64,000 nt of DNA from Hygrophila difformis. Lineage: Eukaryota; Streptophyta; Magnoliopsida; Lamiales; Acanthaceae. Shown one piece after another: positions 33,693 to 45,474 of the stretch. The translations under genes and the position numbers were made by a program. The stretch is taken from NCBI GenBank assembly GCA_030278955.1, contig JAOANR010000010.1, positions 25,264,444-25,328,443 on the forward strand. The letters run 5' to 3'. Below the pieces are notes generated by a model. It was not told where the DNA came from. It searched no databases and was given only the letters and a program-made list of their open reading frames with translations. How positions within the stretch are numbered: the first letter of the stretch is position 1; every line of letters begins with the position of its first letter.

Positions 33693-36600
33693 TTATGTCC
33701 CCATAACTGTTGTTGCACTGTCTTGGAATAGGGTTGGGTAACGATCCTTCATGTCTGCTTCTAGCTCCCACGTTGCCGTCTCGGCTTCGTGGTTAGACCA
33801 AAGAACCTTGACCATTCTCACGGTCTTATTCCTTGTTACCCTCTCTTCTTGTCGAGTATTCGCACCGGAATTTCTTCGTAGCTTAAGTCATCGTCCAGCT
33901 CAATTTCCTCCGGTTGGAGTATGTGGGTCGGATCATGGACGTATTTCTTCAGTTGTGAGACGTGGAACACGTCGTGGACACAAGCAAATTGTGGCGGTAA
34001 TGCTAGTCGGTATGCAAGATTCCCCACTCTTTCTAGGATCTCGTATGGTCCTATGTACCGTGGGCTTAATTTTCCCCGCTTGCCAAAGCGCATCACACCC
34101 TTCATCGGTGATACCTTTAACATGACCTTATCGCCTATTTGGAATTCCAAATCTTGCCGTCTCACGTCGGCATAGCTCTTTTGCCGGTCTTGCGCGGCTC
34201 TCATCTTTCCTTGGATTATTTTGACTTGTTGAGCCATGTCCTCAACAAGTTGCGGTCCAATTACCATATTCCTCTCGCCCTCTTCCCAGCTTAATGGGCT
34301 TCGGCATTTGCGTCCATACAGTGCCTCGAAAGGTGCCGTGCCAATGCTAGCATGGTAGCTGTTGTTGTAGGAAAATTCGATCAAGGGTAAGTGATTTTCC
34401 CAACTTCCTTTAAACTCTAATACGCATGCCCTCAGCATGTCTTCCAAAGTTTGGATCGTCCTTTCCGTTTGTCCATCCGTCATGGGGTGGAACGCGGTAC
34501 TCATCTTTATCTTCGTACCGAGGGCTTCTTGTAGTTTTGTCCAAAAATGTGAGACGAATCTACTGTCTCTGTCCGAGATGATGTCATGTGGTACTCCATG
34601 TCGTCGTACCACGTTGTCGACATATGCTCTTGCCAATTGGTCCATGGACCAGGTATCCTTCATGGGGATAAATATGGAAGCTTTTGTCAACCTATCCACG
34701 ATCACCCAGATTTTATTCATCCCCTTCGGTGAACGTGGTAGCCCCGAAACGAAGTCCATTGAAATGCTATCCCATTTCCAACTTGGGATTTCCAATGGCT
34801 GCATTAATCCTAGGGGTTTCTGCCGTACGGCCTTGACCTTCTGGCAGGTGAGGCATCTTGCCACAAACTCGGCTATTTCTCTCTTCATGTTCGGCCACCA
34901 ATAGTTCTTCTTTATGTCCTTGTATAGCTTCTCGCCTCCGGGATGGACCGAGTATGGGGTATTATGGCCTTCCTCCATCACTCTTTGCTTCAGGTCCTCG
35001 CATTTTCGCGGTATGCACCACCTTCCCTTGAAGCGGATGCTTCCGTCCTCATGGATTTTAAAATCCATTGCCTTTCCTTCAGCAATGTTCTTCCTAATTT
35101 CCTCCAGCTTTTCATCACCCTGTTGTGCTAGTCGTATCTCATCGAGTAAGGTAGATCCTACTACCATCTTGTTGACGACCTCACTTACTTCGCCAGAGTG
35201 TACCAACTCCAGACTTAACTTTGCCAAGTCTCTGTACAATTCGGCCGGTACCACAAGTGAATTCACCATGTGTTGAGTCTTTCGACTCAAGGCATCGGCC
35301 ACCACGTTGGCTTTTCCTTCGTGATATGCGATTTCCAGGTCGTAATCCTTAATCAGCTCCAACCATCTCCTTTGCCTCAAATTCAGCTCTTTTTGCGTGA
35401 ATATATACTTGAGGCTCTTATGGTCGGTGAACATCCGACACTTTCGCCCATAGAGGTAGTGCCTCCATATCTTTAGAGCGAACACGACTGCGGCTAGCTC
35501 CAAGTCGTGCGTCGGATAGTTCTCTTCGTGTGGCTTTAGTTGACGTGATGCGTATGCTATCACCCTTTGATCTTGCATTAGCACGCATCCCAATCCTTCC
35601 TTCGAGGCGTCGCTGTACACCTCGAAGTCTCCATCCTCCGATGGTAATGCCAACACCGGCGCTGTAGTAAGCCGTTTCTTCAATTCTTGGAATGCGGAAT
35701 CACACTCACTGGTCCAGTCGTATTTCACCCCTTTCTTTAGCAGCTGTGTCAATGGGCGAGCGATCCTTGAGAAATCCTTTACGAACCTTCGGTAGTACCC
35801 TGCCAATCCGAGAAAACTTCTTATCTCGGTTGGATTCTTCGGTGGCACCCATTCGGTCACTGCCGAGATCTTTGCTGGGTCCACTGCCACTCCGTTGGCG
35901 GATACGATATGTCCCAGAAATGCCACTTCTCTTAGCCAGAAGTCGCATTTGGACAGTTTGCCATACAGCTGATTTGCTCGTAAGATCCCTAACACTTTGT
36001 GTAAGTGTTCGGAATGCTCTTCTTCGCTTTTCGAGTGGATCAGGATGTCATCTATGAACACCACTACGCATTGATCTAATAATTCCCGAAACACGTTGTT
36101 CATGAGATTCATGAACATCGCTGGGGCGTTTGTCAGCCCGAATGATAGCACCGTGAATTCGTAGTGCCCGTAGCGAGTTCTGAATGCCGTCTTTGGGATA
36201 TCCTTTTCGGCGATCCTTAATTGGTGATACCCTGATCGCAAGAGATCTTTGAAAATACTGAAGCTCCCTTCAGTTGGTCGAACAAATCCTCGATTCTGGG
36301 CAACGGGTACTTGTTCTTGACCGTGACTTGGTTAAGCCCTCTATAATCGATGCATAGTCGTAGACCTCCATCTTTCTTCTTCACGAATAAGACCGGGGCT
36401 CCCCATGGGGACGTGCTCGGCCTTATGTAGCCCTTTCCTAGCAACTCCTCGAGTTGTTCTTTTAGTTCCTTCATTTCCAGCGGCGCCATACGGTAAGGAG
36501 CCTTTGAGACAGGCTCCGTTCCCGGAATAAGATCTATGGTGAATTCCAGATCTCTCTCAGGCGGCATGCCGGGAACGTCTTCCGGGAATACATCCGGGTA

Positions 36601-38413
36601 TTCTCTCACCACCGGAATGTTATCCACCTTTACCTCTTCGGCCTCAAGGTTATGAATGTAGCATGCATATAGCGCGTAACCCTTACGCATTAAGCTACAT
36701 AGCTTAATGGCGTTAACTATCTTGGTAGACTTCTTAGGGGGTTGGGAGTAAAAGATGACTCTCCTTCCCCGACTCTTTGATAATGTGATCTTTTGTTTTT
36801 GGCAATCGATCACGGCTTTATATTGGGTTAGCCAATCCATCCCTAGTATGACGTCAAAATCCTGTAGTTCGAATTCTACCAAGTTCGCGAAAAACTCTAC
36901 GTTCTTTATAACTATCGGAATTCCGTTATATCGCTTAGAGCATGATACTACCTCTCCCGATGGAAGTTGAATCCCTAAGTTAATCAGTTCGCACTTAGGT
37001 AGATCTAGTTCAGGTAAGACTTTAGATGATATTATTGAACAACTAGCTCCTGAGTCAAACAGAACTCTAAGGGGTGTACTTAAGACATGGAACGTACCTC
37101 CCATTACGTCCCCCTGCATAGGCACATCTGCCTCATGGATGACATTCAATCGCCCCATTGGACGTCCCGGGTTGCCTTGCTGATCCCGGTTCGGGTTCTG
37201 ATTCTGTTGCTGATTTGGATTCTGTGGGGGACGTTGATTCTGATTGAGATTCTGGTTTTGAGGGGGTCTATACCCCTGGTTGTTTCCATTCCGTCCATCC
37301 TGGTTGCGAGGCTGAGTTGGCCCCGTGCCTAAGTCCTCCCTCTTGGTGATGTTTTCCAGTCGAGTGCGGCACTCATTCGCCATGTGGCCGTTGCGACCAC
37401 ACCTGTAGCAGGCGCCCTGTTGGGGGCACCCTCTGTCCAAATGAGGCCTGCCGCATCTCGGGCAAGGTGGTACCAGGTTACCCCGGAAAAGGGTTCTATC
37501 GTCATATCCTCTGTTGTTGGTTTGAGGGGGTCTGTTCAGATCTCCCCGAAAGTTGTACCCTACAGCATTGTTACCGGAACGGTTGTCTCTACTCCTCTTA
37601 TCCTGACCCTGAGATCCTCGGCTGGGTTCTCCGCTCACTTTCCTTTTTAGTTGTTGCACCCTTGCAACAGCTACCGCACGATCATATACCGATTGCAGGT
37701 CTGGGTATGGGACGCCAGTGATCACCTCTCGTATAGTCAAGTTTAGCCCCATTTCAAATTTCTGTGCCTTCTCCACATCTGTCGGCACGAGTCTCGGTGC
37801 GAAACGCACCAACTCCTTGAAACGAGTGTAATATTCCTGGACTGTTTGCCCTCCTTGCTTCAGAGATAAGAACTCCTCGTACATGGCTGACTTTGTGCTC
37901 ATGGGATAAAAACGATCCCTGATCAGACCCATGAATTCTTCCCAAGAATAGGGTTCCTCGTCCTCGGCTAACTTATCTTGCATGGCACGCCACCAGTCAT
38001 CCGCCTCCCCTCCGAGATAGTACGATGCCACCCACAGGCATCTTCTCGCCAATTGGGCACTTCACCGCGTTTAGTAGCTTGTCGAATGTTCGGATCCATT
38101 CTTCAAGTTTAGCCGGGTCCTCTTCTCCGGCGTAGTTCGGCGGACGATATGAGTTCACCATAGCTAAGTAGTTAATGCGAGCCTCGGGTGGAGGTACCGC
38201 AGCGGCCTGGCCTTGGTTCACATGCGCGTTCCCTATCGCAATGAGAACCTCTTCTAGAGTGCGTAGGCGCGCGTCCATGTTGTTTGGCATAGGGTTTGCC
38301 GGCTCCTCTTGAGCGCGTACCCCTTCGCCGGGTATAGGCATTTCTGGTTGCATAGGGGTTTCGTTGGTGTTTGGAGTAGTGGGCTGAGCGCGTGGTCTTC
38401 CTCTCGGTGCCAT
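33693..38413 (-). pseudogene. Ty3/gypsy Gag-Pol with chromodomain, three frameshifts
   Basis: Reading leftward from the ATG at 38413 (MAPRGRPRAQ), Gag has a [11 protein letters not shown] capsid motif and two zinc knuckles ([13 protein letters not shown] and [14 protein letters not shown], near 37380-37470). The protease has [10 protein letters not shown] near 37050. RT starts near 36560 and has FIDD near 36045. RNase H has [10 protein letters not shown] near 35610. The integrase has an HHCC region near 34870-34960 and a DD35E core ([23 protein letters not shown]). A chromodomain-like tail (VKVLW, TATWE, RYPTLF) ends at 33693. Single-base-scale frameshifts lie at about 38025-38045 (capsid), 36238-36248 (RT, before LRSGYHQ) and 33838-33850 (before the chromodomain). 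Domains are otherwise well kept, so the breaks are recent. Confidence 0.93.
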
Positions 38414-38661
38414 GCTGTTGCAAGAACAAGAGAGTTTAGATTCTTTTTGTTGAAGTATTATGTAATGCTTATGAAATAACTTGACTAAATAAATGACGAT
38501 ATTAACAGGTATCAATCTGTTGGAACCTGTTAGTATAGGTTGTTGGAGTTTATCGTATTGTTTGTTGTTATTTGGGGTGGTTCTACTTACTGCTTTGTTT
38601 TTGTTTTGTTTTGTTTTTTTGTTTTTGTTTTTTTTTTTGAGACCCTAGGGTTCAGGGTGTT

Positions 38662-38710
38662 GGGGTTTAGGGTTTTAGGGTTTAGGGTTTAGGGTTTAGG
38701 GTTTAGGGTT
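38662..38710 (+). repeat. Plant telomere-like TTTAGGG tract in the gypsy leader
   Basis: About six TTTAGGG units, one with an extra T, lie in the leader between the extra ORF and gag. In the element's own orientation they read CCCTAAA. T-rich and AT-repeat DNA flanks them (38590-38760). Confidence 0.9.
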
Positions 38711-39059
38711 GGAGATACCCTTGTTCGATAATTATCTCCATATAATGTATATGTATATATATATACTACTTGTATTTTTGTTTAGTTGTTATCTATAGGT
38801 CATTGATTATTATTACCTTGTTCATTTGTTTGATCGGGTTTTAGCAGGGTATTCGAAGAGAAATAATTTAATTAAAATGTAAGGAATACTTTAAATATAA
38901 TTGTATAAAATAAATGCTTGTAGATTTATTACTCAAGAGAAAATTTTTCAGCCGATTACAAGCATTCGTAACAGGAATGAAATAGTAGTGCTGGTACTAG
39001 CTTGAAACAAAAGAACATAGATAGTAGTGCATCAGTATGGGCTCCTAAGTCTAGGGTGA

Positions 39060-39437
39060 CTAGGCAGGTACATCCTCGATGGGATCGTCCTCGTCGCTGA
39101 ATACGTCAATGGCAATGGGTGTTCCCACCGGGCTCGGGCTCGGAGAAAATATGTCAGCCTCTAGGCCTAGTAGCTCAGCTGCTAAGTGTCCTATTTGCAT
39201 CATCCGTCCGTTGTCCTTGTTTTGGAGTGTGACCACTTGGGTTTGGAGTTCGGCGACTTGGGCCTTGAGTTGGGTTATTTCATGATGGTCAGCTTCCCTA
39301 AGATGTCTCAAATAGTCCACGTTATTCTCTAGATGCCCCACTCGAGCCTTGAAGTGATTGATATGCTGTTGGGATTCGAGGTATGCGTTGGTCAGTTTCA
39401 TCATCAGATTAGTCATGTTCGCGTTGGGTTCGGCCAT
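39060..39437 (-). CDS. Extra coiled-coil ORF upstream of gag in the gypsy element (125 aa)
   Basis: It lies on the element's sense strand, between the primer site and gag, and starts at ATG 39437 (MAEPNANMTNLMMKLTNAYL). Residues about 15-85 show heptad-like spacing of Leu/Val/Ile with charged residues (HLENNVDYL, LKAQVAELQTQVVTLQ), which indicates a coiled coil. The C-terminus is acidic and Pro/Ser-rich (DEDDPIEDVPA). The frame is intact although gag-pol is broken. Function is unknown; extra ORFs upstream of gag are known in some plant gypsy lineages. It could be a chance frame, but the heptads and uniform composition argue for coding. Confidence 0.55.
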   Translation of the reverse strand: MAEPNANMTNLMMKLTNAYLESQQHINHFKARVGHLENNVDYLRHLREADHHEITQLKAQVAELQTQVVTLQNKDNGRMMQIGHLAAELLGLEADIFSPSPSPVGTPIAIDVFSDEDDPIEDVPA

Positions 39438-39860
39438 CTAATGTCAACAAGGAGGTTAGAGTTAGAGTAGGTTTCGAATAAAAGTTAGGATATGCAGGAA
39501 TTTAAATCTATATGAATATGCACATGCAATCCCCCCAAAAATTAATTTTAATGTATTTATAAATTTAATCATGGATTTAAAAAGTTGGGCCTCTATATTG
39601 GCCAAAAATAATAATTTGGACTTAAGAAATAAAAACATGGGTATTTGGGCCAAAATGATTGAGCTTATCATAAAAAAAATTTGGGTCAAAGTAATTAATC
39701 TTTTGGGCTCAAAATATTATACTAAGTAGATAGAAAATTTTGGGGTCACATTTTGGGCTAAAAATAATAATACTAGTAGTCTTAAGAAAAATAAATTTAA
39801 AAATAATACTTAGTTTAAAATAATGGTTTAAAATAATAATAGTAGTTTTAAAATATTCCG

Positions 39861-39874
39861 GTCTCTGATACCAA
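39861..39874 (-). other. Gypsy primer binding site
   Basis: The minus strand reads TGGTATCAGAGAC, two bases from the 5' LTR. It matches the initiator tRNA-Met site except near its end. The preceding leader (39438-39860) is AT-rich and non-coding. Confidence 0.85.
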
Positions 39875-39876
39875 CT

Positions 39877-42370
39877 TGTAACACCCCGAATTTGATAACC
39901 AGGGCCGGGATGTCACCGCCACATCTCTCTAGCAAGACACGGATTCTCCGAGCTTGCCAAAGAGATGCAAGGCTATAGGTATTGCAAAAAGATTTAAAAA
40001 CAAGTCCGGAATCTATGTAAAAATAATAATGAGTATCGTCCACACACAAAGTAGCAATAATAATATATCGCAGCGGAAAATGTAAAGTGGGCCGACATGG
40101 CCGAAACTCGGGATTTACATGCCCGTTATGCAAGTATCATGAAAAGCGATAAAACAATGTTTAATAATTTCATCCCCCAATGCACATGCTATGCATTATC
40201 TCCGTACTCTGAAAGAAAGAGAAAAACAACAATTTTATCAGTATATAAAATACTGAGTAAGTCGATCCTAACATAGCAATAAAGGGATTTATTTAGATAA
40301 TTTAAAATATCAGTCCTAACATGCATTCACAAAATTTAAAGGAAAGATAATATTTTAATAGTGTACTTGAACATGCATTTAATCCACAATAACAATTTAG
40401 TCATGATGCGAAATTTAAAGACATAATTTAAATGCATACTTTAAAGACATGCAAAAATAATTAAATACTTAAAAATATTAAATCTTTTATTTTCCCCGTT
40501 ACGTAACCATTTCTCAGTGTTTTGTATAGCCGGTGATCCGGCGGCCGCAGCCGTTTCGTAAGTATCTCGTTTAGCCGGTGATCCGGCGGCCGCAACCGTA
40601 TCTGCCATACCCAGTACCACTCCGGAGCCTCGAGAAATCCATACGGACAACCCGAGAGAGTAGGCCATGTATCTCCCGCCGATTGGCGTAATATCTCATC
40701 AAATTCTCTCGTCCATTATAGGCCCGAAGAGAAAGGCTAGAGGGGCACCCTGCAGAGCACTCACCCTCCACCAAGTATCTCATGTATCGTTTAGATTTAA
40801 TGTATCGGGGTTTTTCAAAAGTATAGATGTATCATATTTCAAATCCTTGATCGTTCGTTTCGAAATTTCAAAATCCTTCGATTTAAAAGTATCTTGGCCA
40901 CAGTTTGCGCCTTTTCAATTTAAAAATTTGGTTTAAGTCCGAAAAATCTGAAAACTTCACAGTTTATGCAAAACACTCTAACGAACAACTTTCGTGTTTT
41001 AACTTTTTCGAAATAAGTTGAGGAAACATGTCAAAAATCGATTTTATTATGCAAACAGAAATCTGTCCGGACTCAGGTTTGACACAGTTCGAAAAATTGG
41101 CTTTTTGACATATCAAATGGACTCAAAAAATTCTGAAATTTTAACCACATATACTAGACATGATTATCTACAACTTTTATTTAGATTGTAAAGATCAAAT
41201 CGGGATACAAGATATAGAAACAAACTCACTAAGTTCGAACATGTTCATAGGCAGATTTCAAACACGTTTTGTCAAAACAGTTTCTTTTCGATGCGATTTA
41301 AAATAGCAAACGTTAACGAAAATGTCTGAAATTTTTACAAAACCTAGATTTATGTGTTAGGATTAAAAGTCTAGTTTTAAGTTTCTCGGATTGAATCCTC
41401 GAAATATGAGTTTTAGGCCGAATACAGAAACTGCGCAAGTTGGGGTTTTTAAGTTCGATTTTTACGTTTCGTTACATTACGCCTATACCGGACGCCCCTA
41501 AATCACCCGTATTGATATGGAAGGCTCAACTTACAGTGATAGGGAGTTTTGGTCGTCCTAAGGTCGCTGGCTCGTCTAAATTTGCTACGAACGGATCTCC
41601 TCAACGTCAAGCTTCCGACTTTGGCCACGGTTTCGAATCGGACGAAGAAATCCAATGTTAGATCGAGTTTTCGGGTTCAAAAACTTAAATGGAAATCTAT
41701 GAACGACTTACCACAGATTAGAACACTAGGGATCTTGTATTCCACGCCTCCTCTGTCGGTTTTCGTCGTCGGGAAGTGATCGGAAAGTCGTCGGGAAGTC
41801 ACCGGAAAGTGTTTTGGCTTTGGGGAGAGTTTGGGAGAGTAGAGGGTGATTTGTGACTGATGAAAAGGGTGGGGAGACAACCCTAGGTCGACCTTATTCT
41901 CCTTCCCCCGTCCAAAATCCACTTTCCAAAGTCGGGGGTTCGAATTATGGTAAGAAATCGCCGAAAACACGCAAGTTGCCAAAACCTGTAGAGCCACGCG
42001 GGGTTGGCACGCCTTTTGGCCAAACCCCGCCCGGCCAGCGCGCGGGACTCGCCTGGACTGCGGTCCGGGCGGGTCCGTGCGATCCGATCCGTCGGGTCTT
42101 TTTCTCCTCTCTTTCGGACTTCTATCCTTCCCCGTTTTCGCGCTCGATTTTCCGGGTCATTTTCGGATTATGCTTCTCATCATAAATTTATTCCGTCTCA
42201 ATTCGATTTCATGCTTGAAATCCTAAGACCTTCGGTTTTGGTCCGTCGGGTTCTAATTCGTCGTCCTTGGACTTCCGTGCATTTCCGCGTCTACGGGTTC
42301 TCGGAAACAAAACCTTCTCTCCTATTGGATTAATTTCTATTTTTATATTCTAAAATTTACGGGTATTACA
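39877..42370 (-). mobile_element. Gypsy 5' LTR (minus strand)
   Basis: This LTR of 2494 bp runs from TGTAACACCCC to GGGTATTACA on the plus strand. A 45-bp unit starting AGCCGGTGATCCGGCGGCCG is tandemly duplicated at 40528-40572 and 40573 onward; the 3' LTR has one copy. Confidence 0.95.
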
Positions 42371-42512
42371 ACGTCGTAATTTTGTTTAGCGACGTATATA
42401 ATCACCCCTTATTTTCAAAATTCTAAAAATTCTTCCTACCCACCCATGACGTCGCTAGCCTCACGACGTGATCCTAGGATCACGTCGTAACATCTGTTTA
42501 GCGACGTAGATG
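42371..42512. repeat. Tandem palindrome array, right part
   Basis: It holds the rest of the unit split by the gypsy insertion, then a fifth unit near 42447-42510 with the same ACGACGTGATCCT dyad. The right flank ends in GCGACGTAGATGG. Confidence 0.85.
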
Positions 42513-44630
42513 GCACCCTCATGCCAAATTTTCCATTTCTCCATTTTTCTCACTTAACTAATTGAACCATTGTATTAATTTTTTGAGGTTGAAATCCAAT
42601 GATCTCAACCCATGATTAATTTGATATAAAGAATTTTGTTCAATTCTATTAAAAGACTTTTCTACAAAATAAAATAAAAATTAAACTCTAATGATCTAAG
42701 TATATAATCCGGACTGTAATTAATTAATTATGGAATGAGCGATTATTTAGACCATAAAGAGTGATTATGGAATAATTTCCATACCCTTGCATGAGAAACC
42801 AATGTCTCTTATACAAGATGACCCAAAAATATTTTATTTTATTTGTTTTGGTCTTTCTCGTGTTGTGTAAAATGAGTGATAAGAGATATCTCAAACTAAT
42901 GTCTGCGAATGGTCCTTTCATCGGGAAGTTAAATAGCTCGTAGTTTGGGTGTTAACTATCACTCGTTATTTTGCATGGTCCGGACAGTGGTTGGTGGAAG
43001 CTCTGGCGAATGGTCCCTTCACCGGGAAGTGAAATAGCTACTCAGCCAACTCCTGTCTGGATACAGTTTTATTTTCTTTATCTTAATTTCAAACCCGAAT
43101 ATAGAGTTGTAGTAATGTTCGATGACATATGCCAATGTTGTCTAATAATTATTGCAGTAATAGAACAGGTGGGTTTTTATCCAAATTTGCAGATAGTAGA
43201 GTCTAAGATGATGGCAGCAACTGTCATTTAAGGTCTTCTGCTGTCTAAAATCATCCCACCCAAATGATTAGGAAACTGGACAGCAGATGTTTGCAGTCCA
43301 CCTAATTATTTTGCCATCTTTTTAGCCAAATAAAATTTTCTCACCTCAGGCTATTTCATCGGTGTGTGTCAATTCTGTCTAAACCCACCTTATATTTTGG
43401 GTTAATTTAATTTTACACTTCTTTATAAATTTATGCATGATAATATTATGTAAATATTGTGGTCTGATTATTTTGGGATCCTTCCCTTGGGCATAGAAGT
43501 TTTGATTTTTAATCAGATGTCTCATAATAAATTTCCAACAAAAATTCATTTATAAAATCCAGATCTAAGTAGGGGATAAATTCCTCAGTTATGTCTAACT
43601 CATATTCGATCGAGGGTTGATTTTGGGAAATTAGAAGCAGAGTCAGCGATTAGGTCTCATCTAGACTGAAATGGTCTGTGTTCTTATTGAGAGTCTAGTA
43701 CCTGTTTAGGGAATTGTTTTCAAATTTATTATTTTCCAAAATTGTTGTGTGTTGGAAATCTGGTATTAAATATTACACCGAGATGGGGTCCACTTGGATT
43801 CAAATACGGTGTGATAGATAATTCTAGAGGAACAACACTCAGGCCTTGGTTATTTTCTAAGATAGGGTTGAGTTCCTTTCAACTGTTATCATCTTCTGCC
43901 AAAGCCTATTTTTGAGTCCTGAGTGAGTGCATTCGGGACGAACTAATTTATTAGTTTGTTTCATTAGTTTGTATCTCATAACCACCCGGAAGGAAGTGAA
44001 CACTGCGAGTGGTTCATCGAGATCCGGGAATTCTTGATCCACATCCGGTCATCCTGACTGGGGGCTCTTCTTATACTACCAGGGTAACACTTTCAAAACC
44101 TCCGAGTGATAGGATTTTAAATGCTTTCTTTATCGCTTTCTTTTAAATGCTTTCTTTAGAGGTCACTCGGATGTGTTGAGAGTAGCGAAACTGTTTCTAG
44201 GTTTGAGAGTTATGGGATAGTTCAGGCTTGATTAAAATCTTTGGGTGTGACATGGGGGAATGATAGCACTACTTGACACTTCAACTAATGATTTTTCAGG
44301 TGTTGCTTGTCCACCTCAGATGAATAATATGCCTCTGCATGGCCATGTGAGGGCTGTTGTGAGTCTGTGGTATCTTAGATTTTGATTTCTTAAGAGCATG
44401 TAAACTCTTACTGTAAGTATCTGTCTATTAAAGGGAACATAGTACAGAGAGCATGAGAGTTAGCTAACTGAAAGAATTATCCCAAACTAAGATCTGTGTA
44501 ACAAAATGGAAGTTTAATTATGTTTCATCTGAATCTTGTGCAATATTTATTCTTTTCTTCCTGTCCCTTCTGTCACAATTTAAATATGCTTTTCTAGATT
44601 AATGATAGATAGCTTAGTGTAATTTTTACC
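42513..44630. other. AT-rich intergenic DNA, no gene supported
   Basis: No coding frame or element end is recognised. GCGAATGGTCC followed by CGGGAAGT-AAATAGCT occurs twice, near 42905 and 43007. A TTTAAATGCTTTCTTTA motif is doubled near 44118-44157. Confidence 0.5.
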
Positions 44631-44757
44631 GCTTTCGTAGAATAAATTTTATCGCTCTCTTAGAATAATTTTAATTACTTTCTTAGACTAAATTTATCTG
44701 CTTTCTTAGAATAATTTTAATTTGCTTTGTGGAATAATTTTATTGCTTTCATAGTTT
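44631..44757. repeat. Degenerate tandem repeat, unit about 27 bp
   Basis: About five units resemble GCTTTCTTAGAATAATTTTA, with substitutions in each. Confidence 0.7.
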
Positions 44758-45241
44758 AGTTTAAATTATGTCAAGTAGTTGGTAGTTAAAACACAAACTT
44801 GAATCGAGTAACCGAGTGAAAAATCTTATAAAACGACGTGGGCCCTACTTCTATCGCACATCCTCCAGTGAACGATCCGGTACTTACTATAAATACTACA
44901 ATTTTTTACTCCGTGCGCTTTCGGGGGCACAATTTCTTAACACGAGTAAATAAAAACGTGACAACCTATAAATATATCCCTAACCTCAACTTCACCTTCA
45001 TAAATCGATTTTCATTAAATAAAATTAAAACCGGGATTAATTCTTATTTTCTATTTTAAGAAAATACTCGTGTGGGAAATTTGTCAAAAGTTTCAGTTGG
45101 TGGAAAGAGGACCATCTTAAAGCATTCTAACAAAAATTGAGATGACCTTTTAAATATCAGAGAAAAATAAGCTTAAATAAAATTAGCTTATTCTAGTCAA
45201 TTCAACATAAATTAGCTTATTTAAAAAGACAAAATAACTTA

Positions 45242-45474
45242 AAATAGTGTTCAATCAGCTATTTTCAAAACTGCTGCAAATAACAGTATTTTGGAATTAG
45301 CTTATTCAAGACAAAAAATTTGCCACAAAACTGCCAAACAGTTAATTTTAATTAATTTATTACTCAAATTACTCACATAATTAGTTAACAGCTAACAACT
45401 AATTCCCAAACAGGCCCTTAAAAAATAGTATCCAATCAGCTCTTTCTGAAACCGCTGCAAATAGCAGTAGGATT
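45242..45474. repeat. MITE-like AT-rich repeat with duplicated CAATCAGC motif
   Basis: ATAGTGTTCAATCAGCT-like text with GCTGCAAATA-CAGTA occurs at about 45247-45290 and again at 45428-45474. Between them is ACAGCTAACAACTAATTCCC then AAACAGGCCCT, typical of the ends of plant hAT-type MITEs. From 45386 onward this sequence recurs at the right end of the window. Nothing else is seen between 44758 and 45241. Confidence 0.55.

Larger units (their letters stand above)
30966..42370 (-). mobile_element. Ty3/gypsy chromodomain retrotransposon, full-length, frameshifted
   Basis: This 11.4-kb element is on the minus strand: 5' LTR 39877-42370, primer site, extra ORF, gag-pol, polypurine tract, 3' LTR 30966-33408. 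ACGTC flanks it at 30961-30965 and 42371-42375, which gives both ends. The outermost base of the 3' LTR is changed, so it reads AG instead of TG on the plus strand. Gag-pol carries at least three frameshifts, so this copy is not autonomous. The chromodomain-like C-terminus suggests a chromovirus, probably Tekay/Del-like. Confidence 0.95.

Noticed and set aside
38662..38710. A true chromosome end or telomere fusion
   Set aside because: Only about six units, lying within the leader of a complete retrotransposon.
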